Shown here in pieces: positions 1 through 8,372 of a stretch of 64,000 nucleotides of DNA. Under the pieces are notes generated by a model, which searched no databases, was not told where the DNA came from, and worked only from the letters and a program-made list of their open reading frames with translations. A program made the translations under genes and the position numbers. Source of the stretch: Streptomyces sp. NBC_00878 (lineage in GTDB: Bacteria > Actinomycetota > Actinomycetes > Streptomycetales > Streptomycetaceae). The stretch is from NCBI RefSeq assembly GCF_026341515.1, contig NZ_JAPEOK010000001.1, forward strand, positions 5,704,001 through 5,768,000, written 5' to 3'. Numbering within the stretch: the first letter of the stretch is position 1; every line of letters begins with the position of its first letter.

Positions 1-357
1 CGCCTCGCGTTCGATCGCACGCCGCGCGGTGTAGATGTCCTTGATGTCGGCGGCGTCCAGCTCGACGACGAACACGCCCCGGTTGGGGATGTTGACCAAC
101 AGACCCTCTTGAACCAGACGCTGGAGTGCCTCCCGCACGGGGCCGCGGCTGACGCCCAGCCGGGCCCCCAGCTGCGGCTCGATCATCCTGCTGCCTGGCG
201 CGAACGCGCCGGAGACGATCTGTTCCCGCAGCCGGTCCGCGATGAGGGCGGGGGTGCTTCGCAGGTTGACCGGGGTGAGCTCGTCGAGTCCTGGCTGCGA
301 CACGTCTCCTGATCCCCCTCGTGGTTTGCCCCTTGTGGCGGTCCGGACCGTACTCAT
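1..357 (-). CDS. GntR/FCD-type transcriptional regulator, N-terminal part
   Basis: The gene runs off the left edge, so only its first 119 codons are seen. The reverse strand encodes a winged helix-turn-helix of the GntR type: a helix reading ALIADRLREQIVSGAFAPG, then LGVSRGPVREALQRLVQEGL, then NRGVFVVELDAADIKDIYTAR, the usual entry to an FCD ligand domain. I chose the ATG at 357 because it overlaps the TGA stop of the upstream dehydrogenase gene (ATGA), which points to translational coupling. A GTG at 303 just behind AGGAGA is possible but that spacing is too short. By position it is probably the local regulator of the GABA-type operon. The ligand is unknown. Confidence 0.85.
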   Translation of the reverse strand, partial: MSTVRTATRGKPRGGSGDVSQPGLDELTPVNLRSTPALIADRLREQIVSGAFAPGSRMIEPQLGARLGVSRGPVREALQRLVQEGLLVNIPNRGVFVVELDAADIKDIYTARRAIEREA

Positions 358-1841
358 GACGCCGAGCGGTCCCGCACGGGTGTGGCGATGTACTTGTACT
401 CCAGGAACTCCTCGATGCCGACCCGGCCGCCTTCCCGGCCCAGGCCGGACTGCTTGACCCCGCCGAAGGGTGCGGCCGGGTTGGAGACCAGGCCGGTGTT
501 GAGGCCGACCATGCCGACCTCCAGGCGTTCGCTGACGTCCAAGGCGCGGTCGAGATCCTGGGTGAAGAGGTAGCCGACGAGTCCCCAGTCGGTGTCGTTG
601 GCCAGGCGTACGGCCTGGTCCTCGTCGTCGAAAGCGATGACCGGGGCGACGGGGCCGAAGATCTCGGTGCTGAGCATGTCGCTGTCCGGGCTGACCTGGG
701 CCAGGACGGTCGGCGGGTAGAAGTGGCCGGCGTCCTGCGGGGCGGCGCCGGCGGCGACGACCTTGGCGCCCTTGGCGACCGCGTCCTCGACGAGGGAGGT
801 CACCTTCTGCTTGCTCGCGGCGTCGATGAGGGGTCCGACCTGGACGCCGTCGCGAGTGCCCGGGCCCACGGTGAGGGCGGCCATGCGCGAGGCAAGGCGC
901 TCGGCGAACTCGTCCGCGACGGACCGGTGCACGAACAGGCGGTTGGCCGCCGTGCAGGCTTCGCCCATGTTGCGCATCTTCGCGGTCATCGCGCCTTCGA
1001 CGGCGACGTCGAGGTCGGCGTCCTCGAAGACGATGAAGGGGGCGTTGCCACCGAGTTCCATGGAGGTCCGGATGACGGTGTCCGCGCACTGGGCGAGTAG
1101 CAGTCGGCCCACGGCGGTGGAGCCGGTGAAGGACAGCTTGCGGATGTTGCCGCCGCGCAGGGCCGGTTCGACGACGTCCTGGGCGCGGGTGGTGGTGACG
1201 ACGTTGAGGACGCCGTCGGGCAGCCCGGCCTCCTGGAGGATGCGGGCCAGCGCGAGGCTGGACAGGGGGGTCTGGGGGGCCGGCTTGAGGACCATCGTGC
1301 AGCCGGCGGCCACCGCGGGGCCGATCTTGCGGGTGCCCATCGCCAGGGGGAAGTTCCACGGGGTGATCAGCATGCAGGGGCCGACGGGCTGCCGCATGAC
1401 CATGATGCGGTTGCGGCCGTCGGGCGTGGTCGTCATGCCGCCGTTGATGCGGACGGCCTCCTCGGAGAACCAGCGGAAGAACTCGGCGGCGTACGCCACC
1501 TCACCGCGTGCCTCGGCGAGCGGCTTGCCCATCTCCAGGGTCATCAGCATCGCCAGCTCGTCGGTTCGCTGCACGATCAGCTCGTAGGCGCGGCGCAGGA
1601 TCTCGCTGCGTACCCGCGGCGCGGTCCGGGCCCAGGAGTCCTGGGCGGCCACCGCTGCCTCGACGGCGTGGGCGCTGTCGGCCGTGCCACCGTCGGCGAT
1701 CTCGCACAGCTGTGTCTCGGTGGCGGGGTTCTCCACGGCGAAGGTGCGGCCGTCGGCCGCCGGCACCCACTGGCCCGCGATGAACAGCTGCCGGGGAACG
1801 TCCGCGATGACGTCCGTCTTGGTGTCGTTGGTGTCGGCCAT
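354..1841 (-). CDS. gabD: NAD(P)-dependent aldehyde dehydrogenase, succinate-semialdehyde type
   Basis: A full-length 495-residue aldehyde dehydrogenase, the usual length of the superfamily. Visible landmarks are the cofactor-site Asn163 in TPWNFP, Lys186 in VLKPAPQTP, the FTGSTAVGR turn, the general base Glu262 in MELGGNAPF, the nucleophile Cys296 in GEACTAANR and EIFGPV near the C-terminus. It should oxidise a cytosolic semialdehyde to the acid. Together with the adjacent aminotransferase, the natural assignment is succinate semialdehyde to succinate in GABA breakdown, though glutarate semialdehyde cannot be excluded. The ATG at 1841 has GGAGA eight bases upstream. It follows the FAD/Fe-S gene by 17 bases and overlaps the regulator gene by four. 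Confidence 0.88.
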   Translation of the reverse strand: MADTNDTKTDVIADVPRQLFIAGQWVPAADGRTFAVENPATETQLCEIADGGTADSAHAVEAAVAAQDSWARTAPRVRSEILRRAYELIVQRTDELAMLMTLEMGKPLAEARGEVAYAAEFFRWFSEEAVRINGGMTTTPDGRNRIMVMRQPVGPCMLITPWNFPLAMGTRKIGPAVAAGCTMVLKPAPQTPLSSLALARILQEAGLPDGVLNVVTTTRAQDVVEPALRGGNIRKLSFTGSTAVGRLLLAQCADTVIRTSMELGGNAPFIVFEDADLDVAVEGAMTAKMRNMGEACTAANRLFVHRSVADEFAERLASRMAALTVGPGTRDGVQVGPLIDAASKQKVTSLVEDAVAKGAKVVAAGAAPQDAGHFYPPTVLAQVSPDSDMLSTEIFGPVAPVIAFDDEDQAVRLANDTDWGLVGYLFTQDLDRALDVSERLEVGMVGLNTGLVSNPAAPFGGVKQSGLGREGGRVGIEEFLEYKYIATPVRDRSAS

Positions 1842-1858
1842 GTTCGTGTCTCCAGAAC

Positions 1859-4705
1859 TCAGGAAAGCGAAGGGGGTTGGGGGTCGTCCAGCAGTTGTGC
1901 CAGGTGGGTGGCGCCGGGGCGGTCGTCTCCGGCGAGGTGCTCGATCTGCATCTGGCAGCTGAACCCGTCGGCCAGGACAGGCGTCTCGGGAGCGGCCGCT
2001 TCCAGCCGGGGGCGCAGTGCCTGGTCGGCGACGGCGAGCGAGACGTCGTAATGCTCGTTCTCGAAGCCGAAGTTGCCGGCCACGCCGCAGCAGCCGGTGG
2101 CCTCGGTGACCTTCTCGATGCCCAGGTCGCGCAACAGGTCGCGCTGCTGTCCGGCGCCGAAGACGGCGTACTGGTGGCAGTGGGTCTGGAGCACCACCTC
2201 GTCAGGTACGTGCCGGGGCTTCCACCCTGTGGCGACGCGCTCGGCGAGCGCTCCGGTGAAGGTCTGCACCCGCGCGGCGACCCGGCGTGCCGCGTCGCTG
2301 TCCACCAGCTCCGGCAGGTCCTTGGCGAGGGCGGCGGCGCAGCTGGGTTCCGTGACCACGATCGGTCCCTCGGTCGCGTCGAGGGTGGCGGCCGTACGGG
2401 CCAACACACGGCGGGCGACGCCGAGTTGGCCGGTGGTGATCCAGGTCAGGCCGCAGCAGACGTCACCTCTCGCCTGCGTGGGCAGCCCGGCGTCGGCGAG
2501 AACTCGGGAGGCGGCTCCGGCCAGTTCGGGCCGGAAGGCCCGCGTGAAGGAGTCCACCATGAGGATTGCCCCTGGTGCTTCCGCCGTCTCCGACACACCG
2601 CGCCGCCATGCGTGCCGCCCGTGGAACGCGGGCAGGCTCCGCTTCGGCGTCACTCCGCCCAGGCGGGCGATCCATGGCCCGAGACGGCTGCCCATCACCG
2701 CGTTGACCAGTTTCGGCATGCGGCCGGCGAGCGCCGTCCACAGCGGGAGCCAGCCGAGCGAGTAGTGCGACAGGGGACGCGGGCGCCACTTGTAGTGGTG
2801 GTGCAGGAACTCCGACTTGTACGTCGCCACGTCGACGCCGACCGGGCAGTCGCTGGAGCACGCCTTGCACGACAGGCACAGGTCGAGCGCCTCACGGGTC
2901 TCACGGGAGCGCCAGCCACCGGGGAGCGCACCGCGCAGCATCTCCTGCAGGGTGCGGGCCCGGCCTCGGGTGGAGTGCTGTTCGTCGCCGGTGGCCCGGT
3001 AGCTGGGGCACATGACCCCGCCGGTGTGGCTGCGGCAACGGCCCACGCCCACACAACGGTTGGCGGCCGCGGTGATGCCGTCCGGGTCCTCCAGGAGGGC
3101 GAACACCGTCGAGGGTGTGGTGGTCCGGCTGGTGTTGAGGGCGAGGTCCGCGTCCAGGGGGCGGGGGTCGACGAGGATGCCCGGGTTGAGCAGGCCCTCG
3201 GGGTCCCAGGCGTGCTTGAAGGCCGCGAAGGCGGCCAGCATCGATCGGTCGTACATCACCGACAGCAGTTCGCTGCGGGCCCGGCCGTCGCCGTGTTCGC
3301 CGGAGAGGGTTCCTCCGTGCCGTACGACGAGTCGGGCGGCCTCGGTGAGGAAGGCGCGCATGACGGTGCGGCCCTCGTCGGTGTCGGGGCGGAAGTCGAG
3401 CCGTACGTGGACGCAGCCGGCGCCGAAGTGGCCGTACAGCACGCCGGTGAGCCGGTGCTCGGCCATGAGGGTGCGGAAGTCGCGCAGATAGCCCGCCAGT
3501 TGGTCGGGGGCGACCGCCGCGTCCTCCCAGCCGGGCCAGGACGCGCTGCCGTCGGTGAGCCGGGCGGCCAGTCCCGCGCCGTCCTCGCGCACTCGCCACA
3601 GGGAGGCCCGCTCGGTCTGGTCGGTGATCAGTCGGCCGGAGACCATGCGGCCCGCGGCCTTCAACTCGTCCAGGAGGCGCTCGGCCTCGGCGGCCACCTG
3701 CTGCGGGTCGTCCCCGTCGAGGTCGACGTACAGCCAGGCGCGTCCCTCGGGCAGCCCCGTCACCGAGGCGGCGCCCCGGCGGTGGCGCATGGTGGCCACG
3801 ATCGCCTCGTCCAGGCCCTCGACCGCGGCCGGGGAGAACTTCAGGATCAACGGCACATCCTCGGCCGCGTCGACGACATCGTCGTAACCGAGGGCGATGA
3901 GCAGCGCGGCAGGCGGCTTCGGCATCAGGCGGACGGTGGCGGAGACGACCGTGGCGCAGGTGCCTTCCGTGCCGGCGAGGACCCGTACGACGTCGAAGCC
4001 GTTCTCGGGCAGCAGGTGCTGGAGCTGATAGCCGGAGACCTGGCGGGGAATGCGCCCCAGCGCCAGACGGATAGTCGCCAGACCCGCGTCGACGATGCCA
4101 CGCAGGTCGGCCGTCAGCCGTGCCACCCGCTCCCGGCCCGCCTCGTCCACGGCGTGCAGTCCGTCGCGGTCGGCGGTGGCGCGGGTGCCGTCGGCCAGGA
4201 CCAGGTCGAGGGAGACCAGGTGCTCCCCGGTGCGGCCGTAGCGCACGGAGTGGTTGCCGCACGCGTCGTTGCCGATCATGCCGCCGATGGTGCAGCGGCT
4301 GTGCGAGGACGGGTCGGGGCCGAAGACCAGCCCGTGCGGAGCGGCGGCGTCCTGGAGGTCGTCGAGGACGATGCCGGCCTCAACGCGCGCCGTCCGGGCG
4401 GACGCGTCGATCTCCAGGACGCGGCGCATGTGGCGGGACAGGTCCAGGACGAGGCCGGTGCCCACGGCGTTGCCGGCCATGCTGGTGCCCGCACCTCGGG
4501 TGGTGACGGGCACGCCGAGGCCGTGGCAGACCTTGTGCGCGCCGGCGACTTCGTCGGCGCGCACGGGGAACACCACGGCCAGTGGCGGTACCCGGTAGTT
4601 CGACGCGTCGTAGGCGTACTGGGCACGTCGGCCGCCGGAGGTGTCGACCCGCAGGGACGGCACCTCCCTGCGCAACGCCGTCACCAGCTCTTCCACGGTG
4701 GTCAT
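1859..4705 (-). CDS. FAD-binding and Fe-S-binding D-2-hydroxyacid dehydrogenase (YdiJ/GlcD-GlpC fusion type)
   Basis: A 948-residue two-part flavoprotein. The first half is a PCMH-type FAD domain (AVVFPVRADEVAGAHKVC, then RGAGTSMAGNAVG, then GMIGNDACGNHSVRYGRTG) with a VAO-type C-terminal domain ending in GEHGDGRARSELL. The second half carries cysteine clusters (CVGVGRC..., CLSCKACSSDCPVGVD) and CCG-type motifs (CCGLTWIT, CCGVAGNFGFENEH) typical of GlpC/heterodisulfide-reductase-like electron transfer. The family oxidises D-lactate, glycolate or D-2-hydroxyglutarate and passes electrons to the respiratory chain. Its start overlaps the aminotransferase stop by four bases, so it belongs to the operon. 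Its place in a GABA pathway is unusual. 4-Hydroxybutyrate or D-2-hydroxyglutarate are my guesses for the substrate. Confidence 0.85.
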   Translation of the reverse strand: MTTVEELVTALRREVPSLRVDTSGGRRAQYAYDASNYRVPPLAVVFPVRADEVAGAHKVCHGLGVPVTTRGAGTSMAGNAVGTGLVLDLSRHMRRVLEIDASARTARVEAGIVLDDLQDAAAPHGLVFGPDPSSHSRCTIGGMIGNDACGNHSVRYGRTGEHLVSLDLVLADGTRATADRDGLHAVDEAGRERVARLTADLRGIVDAGLATIRLALGRIPRQVSGYQLQHLLPENGFDVVRVLAGTEGTCATVVSATVRLMPKPPAALLIALGYDDVVDAAEDVPLILKFSPAAVEGLDEAIVATMRHRRGAASVTGLPEGRAWLYVDLDGDDPQQVAAEAERLLDELKAAGRMVSGRLITDQTERASLWRVREDGAGLAARLTDGSASWPGWEDAAVAPDQLAGYLRDFRTLMAEHRLTGVLYGHFGAGCVHVRLDFRPDTDEGRTVMRAFLTEAARLVVRHGGTLSGEHGDGRARSELLSVMYDRSMLAAFAAFKHAWDPEGLLNPGILVDPRPLDADLALNTSRTTTPSTVFALLEDPDGITAAANRCVGVGRCRSHTGGVMCPSYRATGDEQHSTRGRARTLQEMLRGALPGGWRSRETREALDLCLSCKACSSDCPVGVDVATYKSEFLHHHYKWRPRPLSHYSLGWLPLWTALAGRMPKLVNAVMGSRLGPWIARLGGVTPKRSLPAFHGRHAWRRGVSETAEAPGAILMVDSFTRAFRPELAGAASRVLADAGLPTQARGDVCCGLTWITTGQLGVARRVLARTAATLDATEGPIVVTEPSCAAALAKDLPELVDSDAARRVAARVQTFTGALAERVATGWKPRHVPDEVVLQTHCHQYAVFGAGQQRDLLRDLGIEKVTEATGCCGVAGNFGFENEHYDVSLAVADQALRPRLEAAAPETPVLADGFSCQMQIEHLAGDDRPGATHLAQLLDDPQPPSLS

Positions 4706-5967
4706 GACGTAGCGGCCGTGCCCTTGCCCACGGCGGCTCGCCAGGCGGCGAGCCCCTCGTCGACGGCGGTCTCGTCGATGACCAGTGCCGGGATCATGCG
4801 CACGACGTTGTTCCAGGGTCCGCAGAGCAGCAGAAGGAGGCCCTCCTCGGCGGCTGCCTGCTGGACCCGCGCGGCGGTGGCCGGGTCGGGCGAGCCGTCG
4901 GCGGTGACGAACTCGTTGGCGAGCATCAGGCCCAGGCCGCGGACGTCGGCGATGCCTGGCGTCGTACGGGCGACTTCCTCCAGGCCGGCGCGCAGCCGCT
5001 GCCCCATGGTGTCGGCGTTCTCAACCAGCTTCTCGTCCCGGATCACGTCCAGGGTGGCGATCGCGGCCGCGCAGGCGACGGCGTTGCCGCCGTAGGTGCC
5101 GCCCTGCGAGCCCGGGTGCACCTTGCTCATGAGCTCCTGGGAGGCGGCGATGCCGGACAGCGGGAAGCCGCTCGCCAGGCCCTTGGCGATGGTGATGACG
5201 TCGGGGCGGACGTCCTCGGCGTGGTCGTGGCCCCAGAAGCGGCCGGTGCGGCCGAAGCCGGTCTGGATCTCGTCCAGCACGAGGACGATGCCGTGGCGGT
5301 CGGCGCGCTCGCGCAGCCCGCGCAGGAAAGCGGGGTCGGCCTGGATGTAGCCGCCCTCGCCGAGGACGGGCTCGACGACGAAGGCCGCCGTCTCCTGCGG
5401 GGCGGTGACGGTCTGGAGCAGGTAGTCGAGCTCGCTGAGCGCGAAGCGGGTCGCGGTCTCCTGGTCCCAGCCGTAGCGGAAGGCCGTAGGGAACGGGGCG
5501 ATGGCGACGCCCGACATCAGCGGGGAGAACCCGGTGCGGAACTTGGTGCCGGACGTGGTCATCGAGGCGGCCGCGACGGTACGGCCGTGGAAGCCGCCGT
5601 GGAAGACGACGATGTTGGGGCGGCCGGTGGCCTGCCGGGCCAGCCGCAGCGCCGCCTCGACGGCCTCACTGCCGGAGTTGGAGAAGAACAGGCTGTCCAG
5701 GCCGGCGGGCAGTACATCCCCGAGCCGTTCGACGAGTTGCTGGAGCGGCTGGTGCATCACGGTCGTGTACTGACCGTGGATGAGCCTGCCGATCTGTTCT
5801 TGCGCGGCGGCGACCACGCGCGGGTGACAGTGACCCGTGCTGGTGACGCCGATGCCGGCGGTGAAGTCCAGGTAGCGGCGGCCGTCGGTGCCGTAGAGGT
5901 GGACGCCCTCGCCGCGCTCGGCGGTGACGGGGGTGGCTTGGCGCAGGTGCGGGGACAGGCTGGTCAA
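4702..5967 (-). CDS. gabT: Class III PLP aminotransferase, 4-aminobutyrate type
   Basis: A 421-residue class III aminotransferase. The PLP site is clear: SNSGSEAVEAALRLAR contacts the phosphate, Asp232 and Gln235 lie in LDEIQTGFGRTGRFW, and Lys262 in TIAKGLASGFPLSG forms the Schiff base. It should transfer the amino group of an omega-amino acid to 2-oxoglutarate in the cytosol. GABA is favoured by the neighbouring semialdehyde dehydrogenase, but ornithine or beta-alanine specificity is possible. The start is a TTG at 5967 with AAGGAG six bases upstream, a better fit than any ATG. It is the first gene of a four-gene operon running leftwards with 4-base, 17-base and 4-base junctions. Confidence 0.88.
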   Translation of the reverse strand: MTSLSPHLRQATPVTAERGEGVHLYGTDGRRYLDFTAGIGVTSTGHCHPRVVAAAQEQIGRLIHGQYTTVMHQPLQQLVERLGDVLPAGLDSLFFSNSGSEAVEAALRLARQATGRPNIVVFHGGFHGRTVAAASMTTSGTKFRTGFSPLMSGVAIAPFPTAFRYGWDQETATRFALSELDYLLQTVTAPQETAAFVVEPVLGEGGYIQADPAFLRGLRERADRHGIVLVLDEIQTGFGRTGRFWGHDHAEDVRPDVITIAKGLASGFPLSGIAASQELMSKVHPGSQGGTYGGNAVACAAAIATLDVIRDEKLVENADTMGQRLRAGLEEVARTTPGIADVRGLGLMLANEFVTADGSPDPATAARVQQAAAEEGLLLLLCGPWNNVVRMIPALVIDETAVDEGLAAWRAAVGKGTAATS

Positions 5968-6052
5968 GGCGGACTCCTTGTGCGGGGCGGACTGCGGGCG
6001 TGCCGGGCACCGGGGACACGTGGACGGCGCCCGGCACGGTCGGCGGCGAGGG

Positions 6053-6730
6053 TCAGCCGTTGAACTTTTGGTGGACCTCGTTGACGGTGGCGGCCAGGTC
6101 GCTCAGGTCGCGGCGGACGGCGTGAGCGATCGACGGGTCGTCCTTCTCGTCGAGACGGTTGATCCACACGCGGGTGATGTCGAGCCGGCCGGCGGGCACC
6201 ATGTCGTGGAAGTAGCTCTGCGCCACATGCACCCAGCGGTCACGGGTGACGCCGAGGGACTTCTCGAAGTACTGGAAGTGGTTGAGGGCCGGCTTGTAGG
6301 CGCCGGAGTCCTCGGCGGTGACGATCGCGTCGAACTGGATCCCGAGGCGGCGCTGGGTCTCGCCGATGACGACGCGGTCACAGTTGGTGAGCAGGGCGAG
6401 GTTCCAGCCGGCCCCCTGCAGTTCGAGCAGGGCCTGGCGGGTCTCGGGGAAGACCGGCCAGAACGGGATGCCGGCCGTCAGGACCCGGAACTGGTCCTCC
6501 ACCAGGTCGAGCTTCGCCTCGGCGGCCGTGCGCTTCAGAGCCTCCGCCAGGACGTCGCTGTAGCGCATGGCGGGGTACTCGCTCTGTACCTGCGGCTCGT
6601 GGCGGTTGTAGACGTCCAGCAGCTCCCAGCCCTTGCCGGGCGCGACGAGCTCGATGCCGGTGGCGATGCCGTGGCGCCAGTCCACGAGGGTGCCGAAACA
6701 GTCGAAGGTGACCCAACGCTTCTCGCTCAT
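6053..6730 (-). CDS. HAD-superfamily hydrolase, haloacid dehalogenase type II-like
   Basis: A 225-residue protein of the L-2-haloacid dehalogenase type. The nucleophile Asp10 sits in VTFDCFGTLVDW, motif II is LLTNCDR, the Lys of motif III is in GAYKPALNHF and a C-terminal acidic stretch follows HVAQSYFHD. It hydrolyses a small halo-acid or, more likely in this family, a phosphate ester. I start it at the ATG at 6730 because GGAGAAAG lies just upstream. An open frame continues upstream but without family sequence. It sits 85 bases before the aminotransferase on the same strand and may be co-transcribed. Its role there is unknown. Confidence 0.8.
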   Translation of the reverse strand: MSEKRWVTFDCFGTLVDWRHGIATGIELVAPGKGWELLDVYNRHEPQVQSEYPAMRYSDVLAEALKRTAAEAKLDLVEDQFRVLTAGIPFWPVFPETRQALLELQGAGWNLALLTNCDRVVIGETQRRLGIQFDAIVTAEDSGAYKPALNHFQYFEKSLGVTRDRWVHVAQSYFHDMVPAGRLDITRVWINRLDEKDDPSIAHAVRRDLSDLAATVNEVHQKFNG

Positions 6731-6899
6731 TGATCTTTCTCCGGGTTCTTGGGGTTCTCGGAAGGGAGGAGCCGGGGCGGGGTCGTGACCGCAAGCCGAC
6801 CGGCATTGCCAACAGTCGGATCGTCTACGATTCCGCGCCCCGCGTCTTTCGTCAGCCGGCCAGAAAAGGCGGCGCCGACTTTCAACACGTGCACATGGT

Positions 6900-7180
6900 T
6901 CGCCGTCGCTGCTGCACGTGGCAGAGCTGCGCCTGCTGATCGGCGCCGCGGCCCTGTACCTCCTGGCCCGGCGCCGCCGCATGGGTCATGTGCCCTGGCA
7001 GTGGCGGGAGTTGAGGGCCGTCGCCCTCGGCTCCGTGGCCGTGTCGGGCTTCTCCGTCTGCTACTTCCACGCCGTCGAACTGTCGGGGGTGGCCACGAGC
7101 ACGGTGATCGCCGTCGGCGGGGCCCCGATTCTCGTGGGCCTGATCGCCCGCTTCGTCACCCGGCGGCCCGTCGTCCGCCG
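6900..7180 (+). pseudogene. Remnant of a DMT (EamA-type) transporter
   Basis: The frame around 6918-7200 reads AELRLLIGAAALYLLAR, then FHAVELSGVATSTVIAVGG and APILVGLIARFVTRRP. These are internal segments of an EamA drug/metabolite exporter: the end of TM2 and TM3-TM4. A full protein has ten membrane helices in about 300 residues, and only about 90 residues remain. The first helix and the C-terminal half are missing. Upstream sequence (6770-6900) carries no recognisable start. The homology stops abruptly at about 7180, where a different transporter begins in another frame. I judge it non-functional. Confidence 0.6.
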
Positions 7181-7561
7181 TTCGGGTTCCTCGCCGTGGG
7201 CCTGAACTACTACTCCCCCGACCTCGCCTTCACCTTCCTGCTCAACTCCTCCGGAGCGGTGGCGCTGTTCGTCTGGCTCGTGGTCGCCGTGTCGCAGCTG
7301 AGGCTGCGCCGTCGGTACGAGTGCGAAGCCCCGGAACGGCTGGTGCTGCGCATGTGGGGCTTCCCGGTCCTGACGTGGGTCGCCATCGTCGGCATCCTTG
7401 CCGTCCTGGTCACGATGCTGTTCGACGACTCCGCGCGACCGCAGCTGCTGTGGTCGGTCGGTGTGGCGGCTCTGGTGCTGGTGTGCGCGTGGGTGCAGCA
7501 GACGCGGCACGGTGCAGCTCTGGTGGAACTGCCGGACCCGGAACGAAAGCCGGTCCGCTGA
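7181..7561 (+). pseudogene. C-terminal remnant of an amino-acid permease (GabP-like, APC family)
   Basis: This frame gives GFLAVGLNYYSPDLAFTFLL, then NSSGAVALFVWLVVAVSQLR, then the last hydrophobic helices and the stop at 7561. It matches the final third of APC-family GABA/amino-acid permeases, where an NSSG loop and a VSQLRLR-type segment are typical. No start codon or ribosome site belongs to it and roughly 300 N-terminal residues are missing. Lying directly behind a GABA-type catabolic operon, it could be the relic of that operon's own uptake carrier. That link is an inference from position. Confidence 0.65.
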
Positions 7562-7573
7562 CGTTCCTGACCG

Positions 7574-7606
7574 CTGACCGCCGTCTCCTCGCGAGGCGGC
7601 GGTCAG
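7574..7606. terminator. Hairpin between convergent genes
   Basis: Ten-base perfect arms CTGACCGCCG and CGGCGGTCAG enclose a further CCTCGCGAGG stem. It lies just behind the permease remnant and covers the stop codon of the convergent GntR gene, so it could end transcription from both sides. There is no T-run, as is common in this GC-rich group. Confidence 0.6.
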
Positions 7607-8241
7607 TCGTCTGTGAGCGCCCTGACCGCACTGTCCAGGTGAGCACGCATCAACTTCCGTGCCACAGCCGCGTCCTGAGTCTCCAGGGCATCGAGGATCC
7701 GGCGATGCTCGTCAGCGAGGTCGGCACGGCGCGGGTAGTGGGCCTCCAACTGGACCAGGCACATCCGGACCTCCTCCAGCAGACCGTGGAACAGCCGGTC
7801 CAGCCGCGTACTTTCCGCAGCTTCGACCAGCGCCGTGTGAAAGGCGAGATCGGCCTCCGCCACCTCGCTCCACGGGGCGTCGGCGGAAAGGTTCTGCAGA
7901 TGCTCCATGGCCTGCCGCACCTGCCGCAGGCGCTGCGGTGACCGGCCGGGCGCCGACAGATGGTCGACCACATGCAGCTCTACGGCTTCCCGCGCGAAGT
8001 AGACGTCGCGCACGTCCGCACCGCTCAGCTCCGGTACGACGGCCGAGCGGCCGGTGTCGCGGCGCAGCACTCCGCGCTCCACCAGATGCTGTACAGCGGT
8101 GCGTACGGTGGGACGGGCGACGTTGAATTGCTCGGCCAGCCCGACCTCCGGGAGTTTCGAGCCGGGCGGCAGGTCACCGCTGAGGATCTGCCGGCGTAGC
8201 TCCTCGGTCAGTGCCTGCACGGCGGTGACGCGTTGCAGCAC
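7603..8241 (-). CDS. GntR/FCD-type transcriptional regulator
   Basis: A complete 212-residue regulator. The N-terminal winged helix-turn-helix reads ALTEELRRQILSGDLPPGSK, then AEQFNVARPTVRTAVQHLVE and RGVLRR. The C-terminal all-helical FCD domain shows the ligand/metal positions in FAREAVELHVVD, EADLAFHTALVEAAES and DEHRRILDALETQD, followed by RAHL. Start is the GTG at 8241 with AGGGGA upstream. It is 131 bases behind the MFS gene on the same strand and probably controls that carrier and the amidohydrolase in response to a small carboxylate. The ligand is not predictable from the sequence. Confidence 0.85.
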   Translation of the reverse strand: MLQRVTAVQALTEELRRQILSGDLPPGSKLPEVGLAEQFNVARPTVRTAVQHLVERGVLRRDTGRSAVVPELSGADVRDVYFAREAVELHVVDHLSAPGRSPQRLRQVRQAMEHLQNLSADAPWSEVAEADLAFHTALVEAAESTRLDRLFHGLLEEVRMCLVQLEAHYPRRADLADEHRRILDALETQDAAVARKLMRAHLDSAVRALTDD

Positions 8242-8372
8242 GGTGCATCCCCTTACTCCGGCCCGCGAGCGAACAGATTGTCACACAGTCTTACATGCGG
8301 GGGTATCGCGTATCCGGGCATGCTTGATGCGCCCCGGCCGTGCGTTCTGCGGGGCGCATCCAGCGGCTGCGG

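Noticed and set aside
1877..5095. A 1072-codon open frame on the plus strand opposite the FAD/Fe-S and aminotransferase genes
   Set aside because: It is antisense to well-recognised genes, composed of Gly/Val/Arg/His-rich low-complexity sequence and explained by the GC-rich third positions.
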